Source: JBMNOI01 sp050942995 (GTDB taxonomy: Bacteria > Chloroflexota > Anaerolineae > UBA1429). From it: a stretch of DNA of 12,073 nt. A program made the position numbers and the translations under genes. The notes below the pieces were generated by a model that worked only from the letters and a program-made list of their open reading frames with translations, ran no database searches and was not told the DNA's origin. Below are positions 5,773 through 12,073 of the stretch, piece after piece (the stretch's first letter is position 1; every line of letters begins with the position of its first letter). The stretch covers positions 1-12,073 of the forward strand of contig JBMNOI010000116.1 in assembly GCA_050942995.1 (NCBI GenBank), in the 5' to 3' direction.

Positions 5773-7590
5773 TCAATCGGCGTTCAGCAGCGTCTCCAGG
5801 CGATCCACGAGCCCGCCCATATACTCGAATGCCCGGGCGATGGGCTCGGGTGAGGTCAGATCGACCCCGGCCGTCTGCAGCGCATCCAGCGGATAGACCG
5901 AGCCGCCGGACTGTAAAAAGTTCAGGTAGCGTTCAACGGCGCCCTCACGACCGTCTTGCACCTGATCGAGCAGGGCATGGGCCGCCGAGATGCCGGTGGT
6001 GTACTGGTAGACGTAGAAATTCATGTACAGGTGGATGTGAAATTCGGCCCAGGTGATGCCCACCCGTTCGACGTCCATCTCTACCTCGTCGCCAAATCCC
6101 TCGCCAAAGAGATCGGCCAGCAGGGCGATCATGCTGTCGGCGGTGAGGGCCTGTCCGCGCTCGACTCGCTGATGGATCTCGAGTTCGAAGCGTGCCAGCG
6201 TGGGCATGATGAAAAAGTAGCGATGGAAATTGGACATGGCCTCTTCGATGAGGGCCAGTTGATAGGCGCGTTCAGGGAGGGTGCGCAACAGATAATCGCG
6301 CACCATGGCCTGGTTAAAGTTGGATGCTACCTCGGCCACAAAGATGGAATAGTTCGAGTAAACCGGCGGCTGGGCTTCCCAGGTCAGGTACGAGTGCATC
6401 GAGTGCCCCAACTCGTGGGCCAGGGTGCTCAGGCTGAAAATATCGTCGGTATAGCTCATAAAGACAAAGGGCAGGGTGCCCTGTTTGCCGCTGGAGAAGG
6501 CGCCGGAGCGCTTGCCGCGGTTAGGATACACGTCGACCCAGCGATCCTGCAGCAGGCCGCGGCGCATCGCATTGACATAATTATCACCCAAGGGCGCCAT
6601 CCCCCGGCAGATCCAGTCGACGGCCTGATCGTAGGGGACCACCGGATTGCCGGCGCTGAGGGGCGCCTTGACATCGTACGGCTGCAGTTTGTCCAGCCCC
6701 AGCGCCTGCCGACGCATGCGCCAGTAGCGGTGCCACGTGGGCAGATACTGCCGAAACGTGTTGATGACATTGTAGTACACGTCGGTGGGGATACGATTGG
6801 GACCCAGCGCGGCCTCCAGGGCCGACCCGTAATTCCGTGCTCGCGCGCGGAATATATTCTGTCGCACGCCGGTCTGCAGGCAGGCGGCCATGGCGTTTTT
6901 CAGAGCCAGATGGGCGTCGGCATAGTTTTCCCAGGCTGTGCGGCGCACCTCCCGGTCGGGATGGGTCTCTAGCGCATCGATGGTACCCTGTGCGACGGGC
7001 AATTCTTCACCGGTGCTCGAGCGTGCCGGGGCAAAGGCCAGATCGGCGTCGGCCAGGATTCCATGGATGCTGCGGGCCGATGCGAACGGGTCGGATACCT
7101 CCCCCAGCAATTCCTCTACCTCGGGCGAACGGATATGCTCGGCGCGATGGGCCAGCCGCTGGAAATAGTGGTCATAGATGGCCAGCGCCGGCGTCTCTTT
7201 GGCCCAACGCAGCAGTGTATCGGTGCCGATAGCCAGCATTTCGGGCTCGGCAAAGGCGGTGGCGGCATAGGCACGGGCCTGGAGGCTGCGTGCACGCGAT
7301 TCGCGCGCGGCCTCAGCCTGATCGGTCGCATCGACGCTGTAACGGCAATTAGCATAGATGGCGATCTTGCCCACACGTTCTACCAGGCGGTAGTAGCGCT
7401 CCAGCCAATCGGCCAGCACATCAGGGCCTTTGGACAGGCGACCACGAAACTGGGCCATCGCCTCCAGTTCGGCGGGTATGGCCTCCATCTCGGCTTCCCA
7501 TGCCTCAGGCGATGGGAAGATGCTCTCCGTGTTCCACGTATAGCGCTCGTCGATCTCTGCACGCTCCGGTAGTCTGCTCTGACTGGACAT
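5773..7590 (-). CDS. pepF: Oligoendopeptidase F, M3 family metallopeptidase
   Basis: Cytosolic zinc metallopeptidase of 605 residues that trims short peptides; no signal peptide or membrane segment is seen. The catalytic motif AHELGH lies at 391-396 (zinc ligands H392 and H396, catalytic E393), and the third ligand is E420 in FVAEVAS. An N-terminal PepF-type helical domain (about 1-200) and the late Tyr/His-rich stretch HIHLYMNFYVYQYTTG (518-533), which lines the substrate cleft in M3 peptidases, are both present. Length matches the family. The start at 7590 has AAGGAG 5 bases upstream. It heads the leftward transcript from the divergent intergenic region; I could not pick a convincing promoter for it. 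A peptidase next to sugar genes may simply be a housekeeping neighbour. Confidence 0.95.
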   Translation of the reverse strand: MSSQSRLPERAEIDERYTWNTESIFPSPEAWEAEMEAIPAELEAMAQFRGRLSKGPDVLADWLERYYRLVERVGKIAIYANCRYSVDATDQAEAARESRARSLQARAYAATAFAEPEMLAIGTDTLLRWAKETPALAIYDHYFQRLAHRAEHIRSPEVEELLGEVSDPFASARSIHGILADADLAFAPARSSTGEELPVAQGTIDALETHPDREVRRTAWENYADAHLALKNAMAACLQTGVRQNIFRARARNYGSALEAALGPNRIPTDVYYNVINTFRQYLPTWHRYWRMRRQALGLDKLQPYDVKAPLSAGNPVVPYDQAVDWICRGMAPLGDNYVNAMRRGLLQDRWVDVYPNRGKRSGAFSSGKQGTLPFVFMSYTDDIFSLSTLAHELGHSMHSYLTWEAQPPVYSNYSIFVAEVASNFNQAMVRDYLLRTLPERAYQLALIEEAMSNFHRYFFIMPTLARFELEIHQRVERGQALTADSMIALLADLFGEGFGDEVEMDVERVGITWAEFHIHLYMNFYVYQYTTGISAAHALLDQVQDGREGAVERYLNFLQSGGSVYPLDALQTAGVDLTSPEPIARAFEYMGGLVDRLETLLNAD

Positions 7591-7636
7591 GATCTCTCCT
7601 TACCCTGTTATTTTCTGAGAGCATTGCTTTCGTTTG

Positions 7637-7654
7637 TGTGTTATCGTATTCACA
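7637..7654. promoter_or_regulatory. Possible operator, TGTG-N10-CACA with central CG
   Basis: TGTGTTATCGTATTCACA has 4-base inverted arms and a central CG, reminiscent of operators bound by LacI- or GntR-type regulators, about 47 bases ahead of the pepF start codon. The inner four base pairs are not symmetric, so this is weak. Confidence 0.25.
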
Positions 7655-7805
7655 AAATGCATGCTATTCGGCAGCCGGAGCCGTCTGCCGCGGCGCGATT
7701 CTATGCCGATGAGCGATACGGCTCGACACGCACCGGCTTTGCCGATGATAGAGGGCATTATGGCACAAAGCGCCGAGGGTCACAAGCCGGGCGGAGTGGC
7801 CGGTA

Positions 7806-7891
7806 GGGCAATCGCACTTGACTTTGGAGAGGGGTATTTATGGGGCGAGGATGCAGCGATACGGATGTAAAAGCTCCAAATGCGATTGCCC
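7806..7891. repeat. Interrupted 18-bp inverted repeat, leader structure or paired operator
   Basis: GGGCAATCGCA (7806-7816) is exactly complementary to TGCGATTGCCC (7881-7891). Just inside, TTTGGAG (7823-7829) is exactly complementary to CTCCAAA (7874-7880). Together they give 18 perfect base pairs with a 6-base bulge (7817-7822) on one side and a 44-base loop. The loop side includes part of a purine-rich GGAGAGGGG and an ATG at 7840. The right arm ends 10 bases before the -35 box of the plus-strand promoter. All pairs are Watson-Crick, so strand of action cannot be told. Confidence 0.6.
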
Positions 7892-7900
7892 CGATTGCGG

Positions 7901-7929
7901 TTGCGAGGGTGACGGCATACGCGTACAAT
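7901..7929 (+). promoter_or_regulatory. Sigma-70-type promoter for the URO-D/SMP-30 operon
   Basis: TTGCGA (7901-7906), a 17-base spacer and TACAAT (7924-7929) make a near-consensus promoter. Transcription would start near 7936, leaving a leader of about 58 bases before the ATG at 7994. GATTGC units at 7884-7889 and 7893-7898 abut the -35 box and could be part of an operator. Confidence 0.65.
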
Positions 7930-7993
7930 GCGAACGATCTGGAGCATGCGGCGGCATATCTGCTTTCGCAGCCTATCATAAGGAGACGTTGGA

Positions 7994-9028
7994 ATGAACT
8001 CGCGAGAACGAGTGCTGACCGCGCTACATCGACGCGAGCCGGATCGGGTGCCCTATTGCGAGTTAGGCATCGATCGGGCTCTGGCGGTGCGCCTCATGGG
8101 CTGGGATGAGGAGATCGGTCAGGCCGCCAACCTCGAGGCCAACGCCTATACGGTATCCGAGGCGCGAGACCTGGCCGCATACCTGGAGCTGGACAACCTC
8201 TCCTATGTGCTGCGGGCGCCGGTATATGCCGACAAAGTGCCCGGGCAGGATGGGCGCCTTTTTTACGGCGAGGGGCTCATTCGGCAAGAGTCCGACCTGG
8301 AGCGGATCGACCTGCCCGATCCTGAAGATGATGCCCTTTATGCCGACGCCGCCGAATTTCTGGCGCACAGGGGCGAGTACGCCGTCTTTTTCGTCACTCG
8401 TCTGGGCCTATTCCCCACCATGCTGAGTATGGGGATGGAGGCGTTTTGCGCCGCGCTGTACGAGAATCGCCCACTGGTCGAGCGACTGCTGGATATCTAT
8501 TGCGATTGGATGGTCGTTGTCGCGGCGCGAGTATGCCGGATGGGGTTCGACGCATTTTTTACCACCGATGATATGGCCTTCAACTCTGCCCCGTTCTTCT
8601 CCCCCGCGCTATTTCGCGATCTCGTATTGCCGCGGTTTCGGCGTGTTGCCCAAGAGATCACTATTCCCTGGGTCATTCACTCTGACGGGAACATCATGCC
8701 CTATCTGGACGATCTGGTGGATCTGGGCATCGCCGGGTTGCATCCCCTGGAAAAGGGCGCGATGGATATTCGCGCCGTCAAGCGTGATTACGGCGACCGA
8801 TTGTGTCTGCTGGGTAATGTCGACCTGAACCTTCTGGGTATGGGCACACCGCAGGATGTGGACGATGAGGTGAGCGGCCTGATTCGCGATGTGGCGCCGG
8901 GCGGCGGGTATATCGTCACCAGCGGCAATAGTCTGGCCGGCTATCTGTTGCCCGAGAACGTCATCGCGCTTTCACAGGCGGTGCGGCGATATGGTAGCTA
9001 TCCCATCCGTGCAGATGGGTCATCATAG
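7994..9028 (+). CDS. URO-D/methyltransferase-fold protein, not HemE
   Basis: A 344-residue member of the uroporphyrinogen decarboxylase superfamily, which also holds corrinoid-dependent methyltransferases such as MtaA. The family opening MNSRERVLTALHRREPDRVPY is present, as are GNVDLNLLG (275-283) and a late PGGGYIVTSGNSL (302-314). The HemE signature with its substrate-binding arginine (MRQAGR type) is absent, so haem synthesis is unlikely. At the place where MtaA-type enzymes have a His-x-Cys zinc site this protein has H229-S-D-G-N; the later cysteine also appears to be a serine or glycine. AAGGAG lies 8 bases before the ATG. It is the first gene of the rightward unit, 12 bases ahead of the SMP-30 gene. 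No corrinoid protein is visible in the window. Such proteins are common in sugar clusters of environmental bacteria, with role unknown. Confidence 0.85.
   Translation: MNSRERVLTALHRREPDRVPYCELGIDRALAVRLMGWDEEIGQAANLEANAYTVSEARDLAAYLELDNLSYVLRAPVYADKVPGQDGRLFYGEGLIRQESDLERIDLPDPEDDALYADAAEFLAHRGEYAVFFVTRLGLFPTMLSMGMEAFCAALYENRPLVERLLDIYCDWMVVVAARVCRMGFDAFFTTDDMAFNSAPFFSPALFRDLVLPRFRRVAQEITIPWVIHSDGNIMPYLDDLVDLGIAGLHPLEKGAMDIRAVKRDYGDRLCLLGNVDLNLLGMGTPQDVDDEVSGLIRDVAPGGGYIVTSGNSLAGYLLPENVIALSQAVRRYGSYPIRADGSS
9002..9019 (+). other. Small hairpin at the URO-D/SMP-30 junction
   Basis: CCCATC (9002-9007) and GATGGG (9014-9019) pair over a 6-base loop inside the last codons of the URO-D-like gene. 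The hairpin lies 7 bases before AGGGGAGG, the ribosome binding site of the next gene, which also overlaps the TAG stop. It could tune coupling between the two genes, or be chance. Confidence 0.35.
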
Positions 9029-9040
9029 GGGAGGAATGAT

Positions 9041-9898
9041 ATGGAACCCAGGATCATTGCCGATTATCAATGTGTCACGGGTGAGGGGCCTCTGTGGCAC
9101 GCCGAGGAGCAGCGCCTTTACTGGGTGGATATTCCTACGGGGCGCATGTTTCGCTATGATCCCGCCACGGGACAGCACGAGCAGTGCTATCAGGGGGATG
9201 TCATCGGCGGCTTTACCATCCAGGCCAACGGGGATCTGCTACTCTTTATGGCCAGGGGAGCCGTTCAGATATGGCGAGAGGGAAGCCTGACGCCCATCAT
9301 CGACGAGATCCCCGAAGAGGTGGATTCGCGCTTTAACGACGTCATCGCCGATCCGATGGGGCGGGTGTTCTGCGGCACCATGCCCGGCCCGCAGCACCTG
9401 GGCACGCTCTACCGTCTGGATACCGACGGCACCATCCGGCCGGTGGTGCACGAGGTGGGCACTTCGAACGGCATGGGTTTTACGCCGGATCGCAAGGGGA
9501 TGTACTACACCGATACACGGGCGCGCGAGATCTATCTCTACGACTATGATGAGGCCACGGGTGAGATCAGCAACCGGCGGCTGTTCGTCAGGGTACCCGA
9601 GGGTGAAGGGGGGCCCGACGGCATGACGGTGGATGCCGAGGGCTATGTGTGGTCGGCTCGTTGGAATGGCGGTTGCCTGGTGCGCTACGACCCCGAGGGA
9701 CGTGAGGAGCGCCGGATCCATTTCCCGGCCAAAAAGGTCTCTTCCATCACTTTTGGCGGCCCCGATTATACTGACATATACGTCACGACCGCCGGTGGTC
9801 AGGACAAAGCCAACGAGGGGGCCGGTGCGGGCGCATTGTTCCACCTGAACCTGGGGATCCGGGGCGTGCCCGAATTTCTCTCCCGCGTCAAGATTTAG
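9041..9898 (+). CDS. SMP-30/gluconolactonase/LRE family protein
   Basis: Six-bladed beta-propeller hydrolase, 285 residues, of the SMP-30/regucalcin/gluconolactonase family, which opens sugar lactones with a divalent metal. All expected metal and substrate residues are visible: E15 in GEGPLWH, N99-D100 in RFND, N143 in TSNGMGF and D193 in GGPDGMTVD. Repeated YDY and YRLD strands mark the propeller blades. No signal peptide is seen, so it acts in the cytosol. AGGGGAGG overlapping the upstream stop lies 6 bases before the ATG, so translational coupling is likely. In this setting it probably hydrolyses the lactone made by a Gfo/Idh dehydrogenase such as the one downstream. The strong hairpin at 9911-9951 follows it. 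Confidence 0.93.
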   Translation: MEPRIIADYQCVTGEGPLWHAEEQRLYWVDIPTGRMFRYDPATGQHEQCYQGDVIGGFTIQANGDLLLFMARGAVQIWREGSLTPIIDEIPEEVDSRFNDVIADPMGRVFCGTMPGPQHLGTLYRLDTDGTIRPVVHEVGTSNGMGFTPDRKGMYYTDTRAREIYLYDYDEATGEISNRRLFVRVPEGEGGPDGMTVDAEGYVWSARWNGGCLVRYDPEGREERRIHFPAKKVSSITFGGPDYTDIYVTTAGGQDKANEGAGAGALFHLNLGIRGVPEFLSRVKI

Positions 9899-9910
9899 GG
9901 ATGTAAAGCC

Positions 9911-9951
9911 GATCCGGCCGTGGAGGGAGGACCTCTTTCCGCGGCCAGATC
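9911..9951 (+). other. Long RNA hairpin after the SMP-30 gene
   Basis: The stretch folds end to end: 9911-9914 with 9948-9951, then after one C-A mismatch 9916-9929 with 9933-9946. That gives about 18 pairs including three G-U wobbles and a 3-base loop. The wobbles become A-C mismatches on the other strand, so the structure is best as plus-strand RNA. No T run follows (GATCGGGG), so it is not a classic terminator. It begins 12 bases past the SMP-30 stop and may stabilise or process the mRNA or reduce expression of the genes beyond. Confidence 0.6.
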
Positions 9952-10042
9952 GATCGGGGTTCTGCACATTCGTCCGATGAATCGGAATCGTCGGCGGGCA
10001 GCCCGGCCGGAGGTTGGCGGGCGTCCTTTCATTGCAGCGACA

Positions 10043-10047
10043 GGGAG
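10043..10047 (+). promoter_or_regulatory. Ribosome binding site fixing the second Gfo/Idh start
   Basis: GGGAG 5 bases before the ATG at 10053. It is preferred over the TTG at 10014, which would add 13 residues that have no family counterpart. Confidence 0.6.
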
Positions 10048-10052
10048 CCGGC

Positions 10053-11168
10053 ATGGGGATCAAAGAGTCATTGCGCATCGGTGTGGTGGGGGCGGCCGGC
10101 CGTGGCGGCTCGTTCCTGAGCGCCATAGAGGCTATCCCCGGGGCACATATCCATGCCGTGTGTGATATCGACCCTCAGGGGTTGCAGGAGGCGGCCGCGC
10201 GCCTGGGGGCCGCCGAAGCATACATCGACTATGAAGAGATGCTGGCGCGCTCGGCGGTGGATGCCGTCATCATCGGCACGCCCATGCCGTTGCACGTGCC
10301 ACAGGCCATCGCCGCGTTGCAATGTGGCGTTCATGTTTTGTGCGAAGTGCCCGCCGGCGTGTCGATCGAAGAATGCCGCGCGCTGGTGGCGGCCTGTCGC
10401 GAAAGCGACGCCATATACGCCATGGCCGAGAACTATATTCACACTCGGCCCAATACGATCGTGCGCGAGCTGGTGCGTCAGGGCCTCATGGGGATGCCCT
10501 ACTATGGCGAGGGCGAATATCTGCATGAGCTCAAGGATCTGAACGAGATCACGCGCTGGCGGAGACGCTGGCAGACGGGCATCAACGGGGTGACCTATGG
10601 AACCCACAGCCTGGGGCCGTTGTTGCAGTGGATGCCGGGCGACCGCGTGGTTTCGGTGTGTTGCGCCGGCAGCGGGCACCACTATCGCGATGCCCGGGGC
10701 GATGAATACGAGAACGAGGATACCTGCCTGATGCTGTGTAAAATGCGCAGCGGCGGTCTCCTCAAGATCCGCGTGGATATGCTCTCCGACCGGCCCCACG
10801 CCATGACCAACTATGCTCTTCAGGGCACCGATGGGTGTTACGAATCGGCGCGGGCGGCGGGGGAGCGGAACCGCATCTGGTTGCGCTCGCGTTGCCCCGA
10901 CGCCAACACCTGGCTCGATCTGGTCGACCTGGAGGATGAATTCCTGCCTCGGCGCCGGAAAGAGCTGAGCCGACAGGCGGCCCGGACGGGCCACGGCGGC
11001 GGCGATTTTTTCGAACTGTTGGATTTTGTCGAGGCGATACGTGACGGAAGGCCGCCTGTGGTGGGCATTCACGAGGCGATGGATATGACCCTGCCCGGCC
11101 TGGTGAGCCAGCGTTCCATCCGGCAGGGTGGCGCCTGGCTGGACGTACCCGATTCTCGCACATGGTGA
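10053..11168 (+). CDS. Gfo/Idh/MocA family oxidoreductase (second copy), EKP altered
   Basis: NAD(P)-dependent dehydrogenase-like protein of 371 residues. The Rossmann site is clear: GVVGAAGRGGSF (10-21). Where the family has EKP, with a conserved active-site lysine, this protein reads CEVPAG (E98-V99-P100), so that lysine is missing. The histidine in GTHSLGP (H185) is kept, but the nearby aspartate of the usual HxxD is G188. ENYIHTRPNTIVRELVRQG (126-144) and a WRRRWQTG segment give an arginine-rich cofactor/substrate face. It follows SMP-30 after a 154-base gap containing a hairpin, and is 24 bases ahead of the ceramidase-like gene. It differs throughout from the copy at 3539-4555, so they are not a recent duplication. 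Members of this family with altered EKP residues exist; whether this one is a dehydrogenase, another redox-type lyase or a binding protein is open. Confidence 0.9.
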   Translation: MGIKESLRIGVVGAAGRGGSFLSAIEAIPGAHIHAVCDIDPQGLQEAAARLGAAEAYIDYEEMLARSAVDAVIIGTPMPLHVPQAIAALQCGVHVLCEVPAGVSIEECRALVAACRESDAIYAMAENYIHTRPNTIVRELVRQGLMGMPYYGEGEYLHELKDLNEITRWRRRWQTGINGVTYGTHSLGPLLQWMPGDRVVSVCCAGSGHHYRDARGDEYENEDTCLMLCKMRSGGLLKIRVDMLSDRPHAMTNYALQGTDGCYESARAAGERNRIWLRSRCPDANTWLDLVDLEDEFLPRRRKELSRQAARTGHGGGDFFELLDFVEAIRDGRPPVVGIHEAMDMTLPGLVSQRSIRQGGAWLDVPDSRTW

Positions 11169-11192
11169 TCATCATTCAGAAGGGAGTCGATC

Positions 11193-12073
11193 ATGGCTGA
11201 TCTGCTCGCCGGATTCGGTCGCGTATGTATCACCCCGCCGGTTGGCGCCTCGCTCATCGGCTATGCCTCGCGCACATCCCCTTCTCTGGGCGTCCACGAC
11301 GACCTGTTTGCCTCAGCGGTGGCGTTGTCGGCCGGGGGATGCGATGTTCTCCTTCTGGCCCTGGACGTTGGCTGGTTCGACCTGTCCGACGTGGCCGCCC
11401 TCAAGCAGGCCGTCTCACGGGAGACGGGTGTGGCGCCCGAGGCCATTCTGATCAATACCTCACACACCCATGCCGGGCCGCGAGTGGCGACCTTTGTGGG
11501 TGTTCCGCCGGATACCGAATATATGGCCGAGCTCACCATGCACTGTGCGGACATTGCGGCAATGGCTATGGCCGACCGTCGCCCGGCTTCTCTATCGGTG
11601 GGGGCTGCGCCGGTTGACATTGGCATGAATCGGCGCGAACGCACCGCCGACGGGCGCATCATCCTGGGGGTCAATCCGGACGGGCCGACGCTGCCCGAGG
11701 TGACGGTGTGGCGGCTGGCGCGAGACGGCGCGCCCGATCTGGTGTTCTTTTCCATCCCGATGCACGGCACCACACTGGGGGGCGAGAATCTCTACATCTC
11801 GGCCGAGTGGATGGGCGTCGCCGTGCGTCACCTGGAAGAGACCCATCCCGGGGTACGCGGACTGTTTCTGACGGGCTGCGGCGGAGACCAGAACCCCTAT
11901 CGGGAGGAGAATCGTTTCGAGCAGGTGGAGCGCCTCGGCGTTCAGGCCGCCTGCGCCGTGGGAGAGGCGCTGGCCGCGGCCCGTGAGGTTCAGCCGACGC
12001 CGATGCGGAACGCCGCATGGATGATGGACCTTCCCCTGGCCAACGGAGGCACATCGATGTGCCCCATTCACGG
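11193..12073 (+). CDS. Neutral/alkaline ceramidase-like hydrolase, 3' truncated by window
   Basis: The frame from the ATG at 11193 stays open for 293 codons to the window end, so only the N-terminal part is seen. It matches the neutral/alkaline non-lysosomal ceramidase N-terminal domain. The opening is GFGRVCITPPVGASLIGYASR. A zinc-type motif NTSHTHAGP supplies H91 and H93, H191 lies in PMHGTTLGGEN, and TGCGGDQNPY (227-236) is the family's late active-site stretch. AGGGAG 6 bases upstream sets the start. It begins right at the domain with no signal peptide, so unlike secreted ceramidases it should be cytosolic. Relatives of this kind in environmental bacteria sit in sugar clusters and have no proven lipid substrate, so an amide- or ester-cleaving role is inferred only. 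It is 24 bases past the Gfo/Idh gene and very likely cotranscribed. Confidence 0.88.
   Translation, partial: MADLLAGFGRVCITPPVGASLIGYASRTSPSLGVHDDLFASAVALSAGGCDVLLLALDVGWFDLSDVAALKQAVSRETGVAPEAILINTSHTHAGPRVATFVGVPPDTEYMAELTMHCADIAAMAMADRRPASLSVGAAPVDIGMNRRERTADGRIILGVNPDGPTLPEVTVWRLARDGAPDLVFFSIPMHGTTLGGENLYISAEWMGVAVRHLEETHPGVRGLFLTGCGGDQNPYREENRFEQVERLGVQAACAVGEALAAAREVQPTPMRNAAWMMDLPLANGGTSMCPIH

Larger units (their letters stand above)
7591..7993. other. Divergent intergenic region, 403 bases
   Basis: Region between the divergently read pepF and URO-D-like genes. It contains an interrupted palindrome (7637-7654), an 86-base inverted-repeat structure (7806-7891) and a plus-strand promoter (7901-7929). 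Short open frames occur on both strands (for example plus 7840-8109, which is preceded by GGAGAGGGG, and minus 7758-7979). None has family features, and the 7840 frame overlaps the next gene by over 100 bases. I found no convincing promoter for pepF; TTGCTT-17-TATTCA at 7624-7652 on the plus strand is a weak alternative. Confidence 0.6.

Noticed and set aside
5956..6972. 338-codon plus-strand open frame inside pepF
   Set aside because: Fully antisense to a well-supported M3 peptidase with all catalytic residues; composition rich in H, G and V as in shadow frames.
7840..8109. 89-codon plus-strand frame with a good GGAGAGGGG ahead of it
   Set aside because: It overlaps the promoter and over 100 bases of the URO-D-like gene in another frame, and its peptide has no recognisable features. 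A leader peptide is possible only if transcription starts upstream of 7806.
7994..9028. Call as HemE uroporphyrinogen decarboxylase
   Set aside because: The arginine-containing HemE N-terminal signature is missing and no other haem genes are nearby.
9973..9986. TCCGAT-GA-ATCGGA palindrome as an operator for the second Gfo/Idh gene
   Set aside because: Arms of 6 bases in a high-GC gap are expected by chance, and no promoter could be recognised next to it.
9239..10126. 295-codon minus-strand open frame
   Set aside because: Antisense to SMP-30 and across the hairpin gap; no ribosome binding site or family features noted.
10068..11072. 334-codon minus-strand open frame
   Set aside because: Fully antisense to the second Gfo/Idh gene and with no recognisable motif.

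Overview
The window is a dense, high-GC bacterial segment with 9 protein genes. Five or six further short sites or structures lie between them. I see no rRNA, tRNA, insertion sequence, phage gene or CRISPR array. The mix of families (membrane ferritin-VIT1 fusion, oligoendopeptidase F, URO-D-like protein, SMP-30, two Gfo/Idh/MocA dehydrogenases, ceramidase-like hydrolase) resembles what is common in environmental lineages such as Chloroflexota, Armatimonadota or Planctomycetota. This is a family-content impression only; the sequence alone does not fix the taxon.

Layout: a non-coding strip with several hairpins (1-198) ends the leftward block. The leftward (minus-strand) block, read in transcription order, is oligoendopeptidase F (7590-5773) and a sugar isomerase/epimerase-like TIM barrel (5741-4761). 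A spacer follows with a strong hairpin and a good promoter. After it come a Gfo/Idh/MocA dehydrogenase (4555-3539), a squalene/phytoene synthase (3522-2518), an FAD-dependent amine-oxidase-fold oxidoreductase (2479-1175) and a ferritin-like/VIT1 iron transporter (1110-199). A terminator sits at 178-142. Spacings of 16-64 bases and good ribosome binding sites suggest two transcription units: pepF-isomerase, and dehydrogenase-synthase-oxidoreductase-iron transporter.

A 403-base divergent intergenic region (7591-7993) holds an 86-base interrupted inverted repeat and a good plus-strand promoter. The rightward block follows: a URO-D/methyltransferase-fold protein (7994-9028), an SMP-30/gluconolactonase-like lactonase (9041-9898), a long RNA hairpin (9911-9951), a second Gfo/Idh/MocA dehydrogenase (10053-11168) and a neutral-ceramidase-like hydrolase cut by the window end (11193-12073).

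Working picture (inference): the rightward genes and the isomerase/dehydrogenase pair on the left look like a catabolic island for a modified sugar or polyol. A Gfo/Idh enzyme would oxidise the substrate, SMP-30 would open a lactone, the TIM barrel would isomerise or epimerise an intermediate, and the hydrolase would release the substrate or a side group. No transporter, kinase or regulator is visible, so the substrate cannot be named. The isoprenoid pair plus iron transporter looks functionally separate. I did not find a convincing undescribed defence or mobile system. The best leads are the structured intergenic elements and the altered motif residues in the URO-D-like and second Gfo/Idh proteins.
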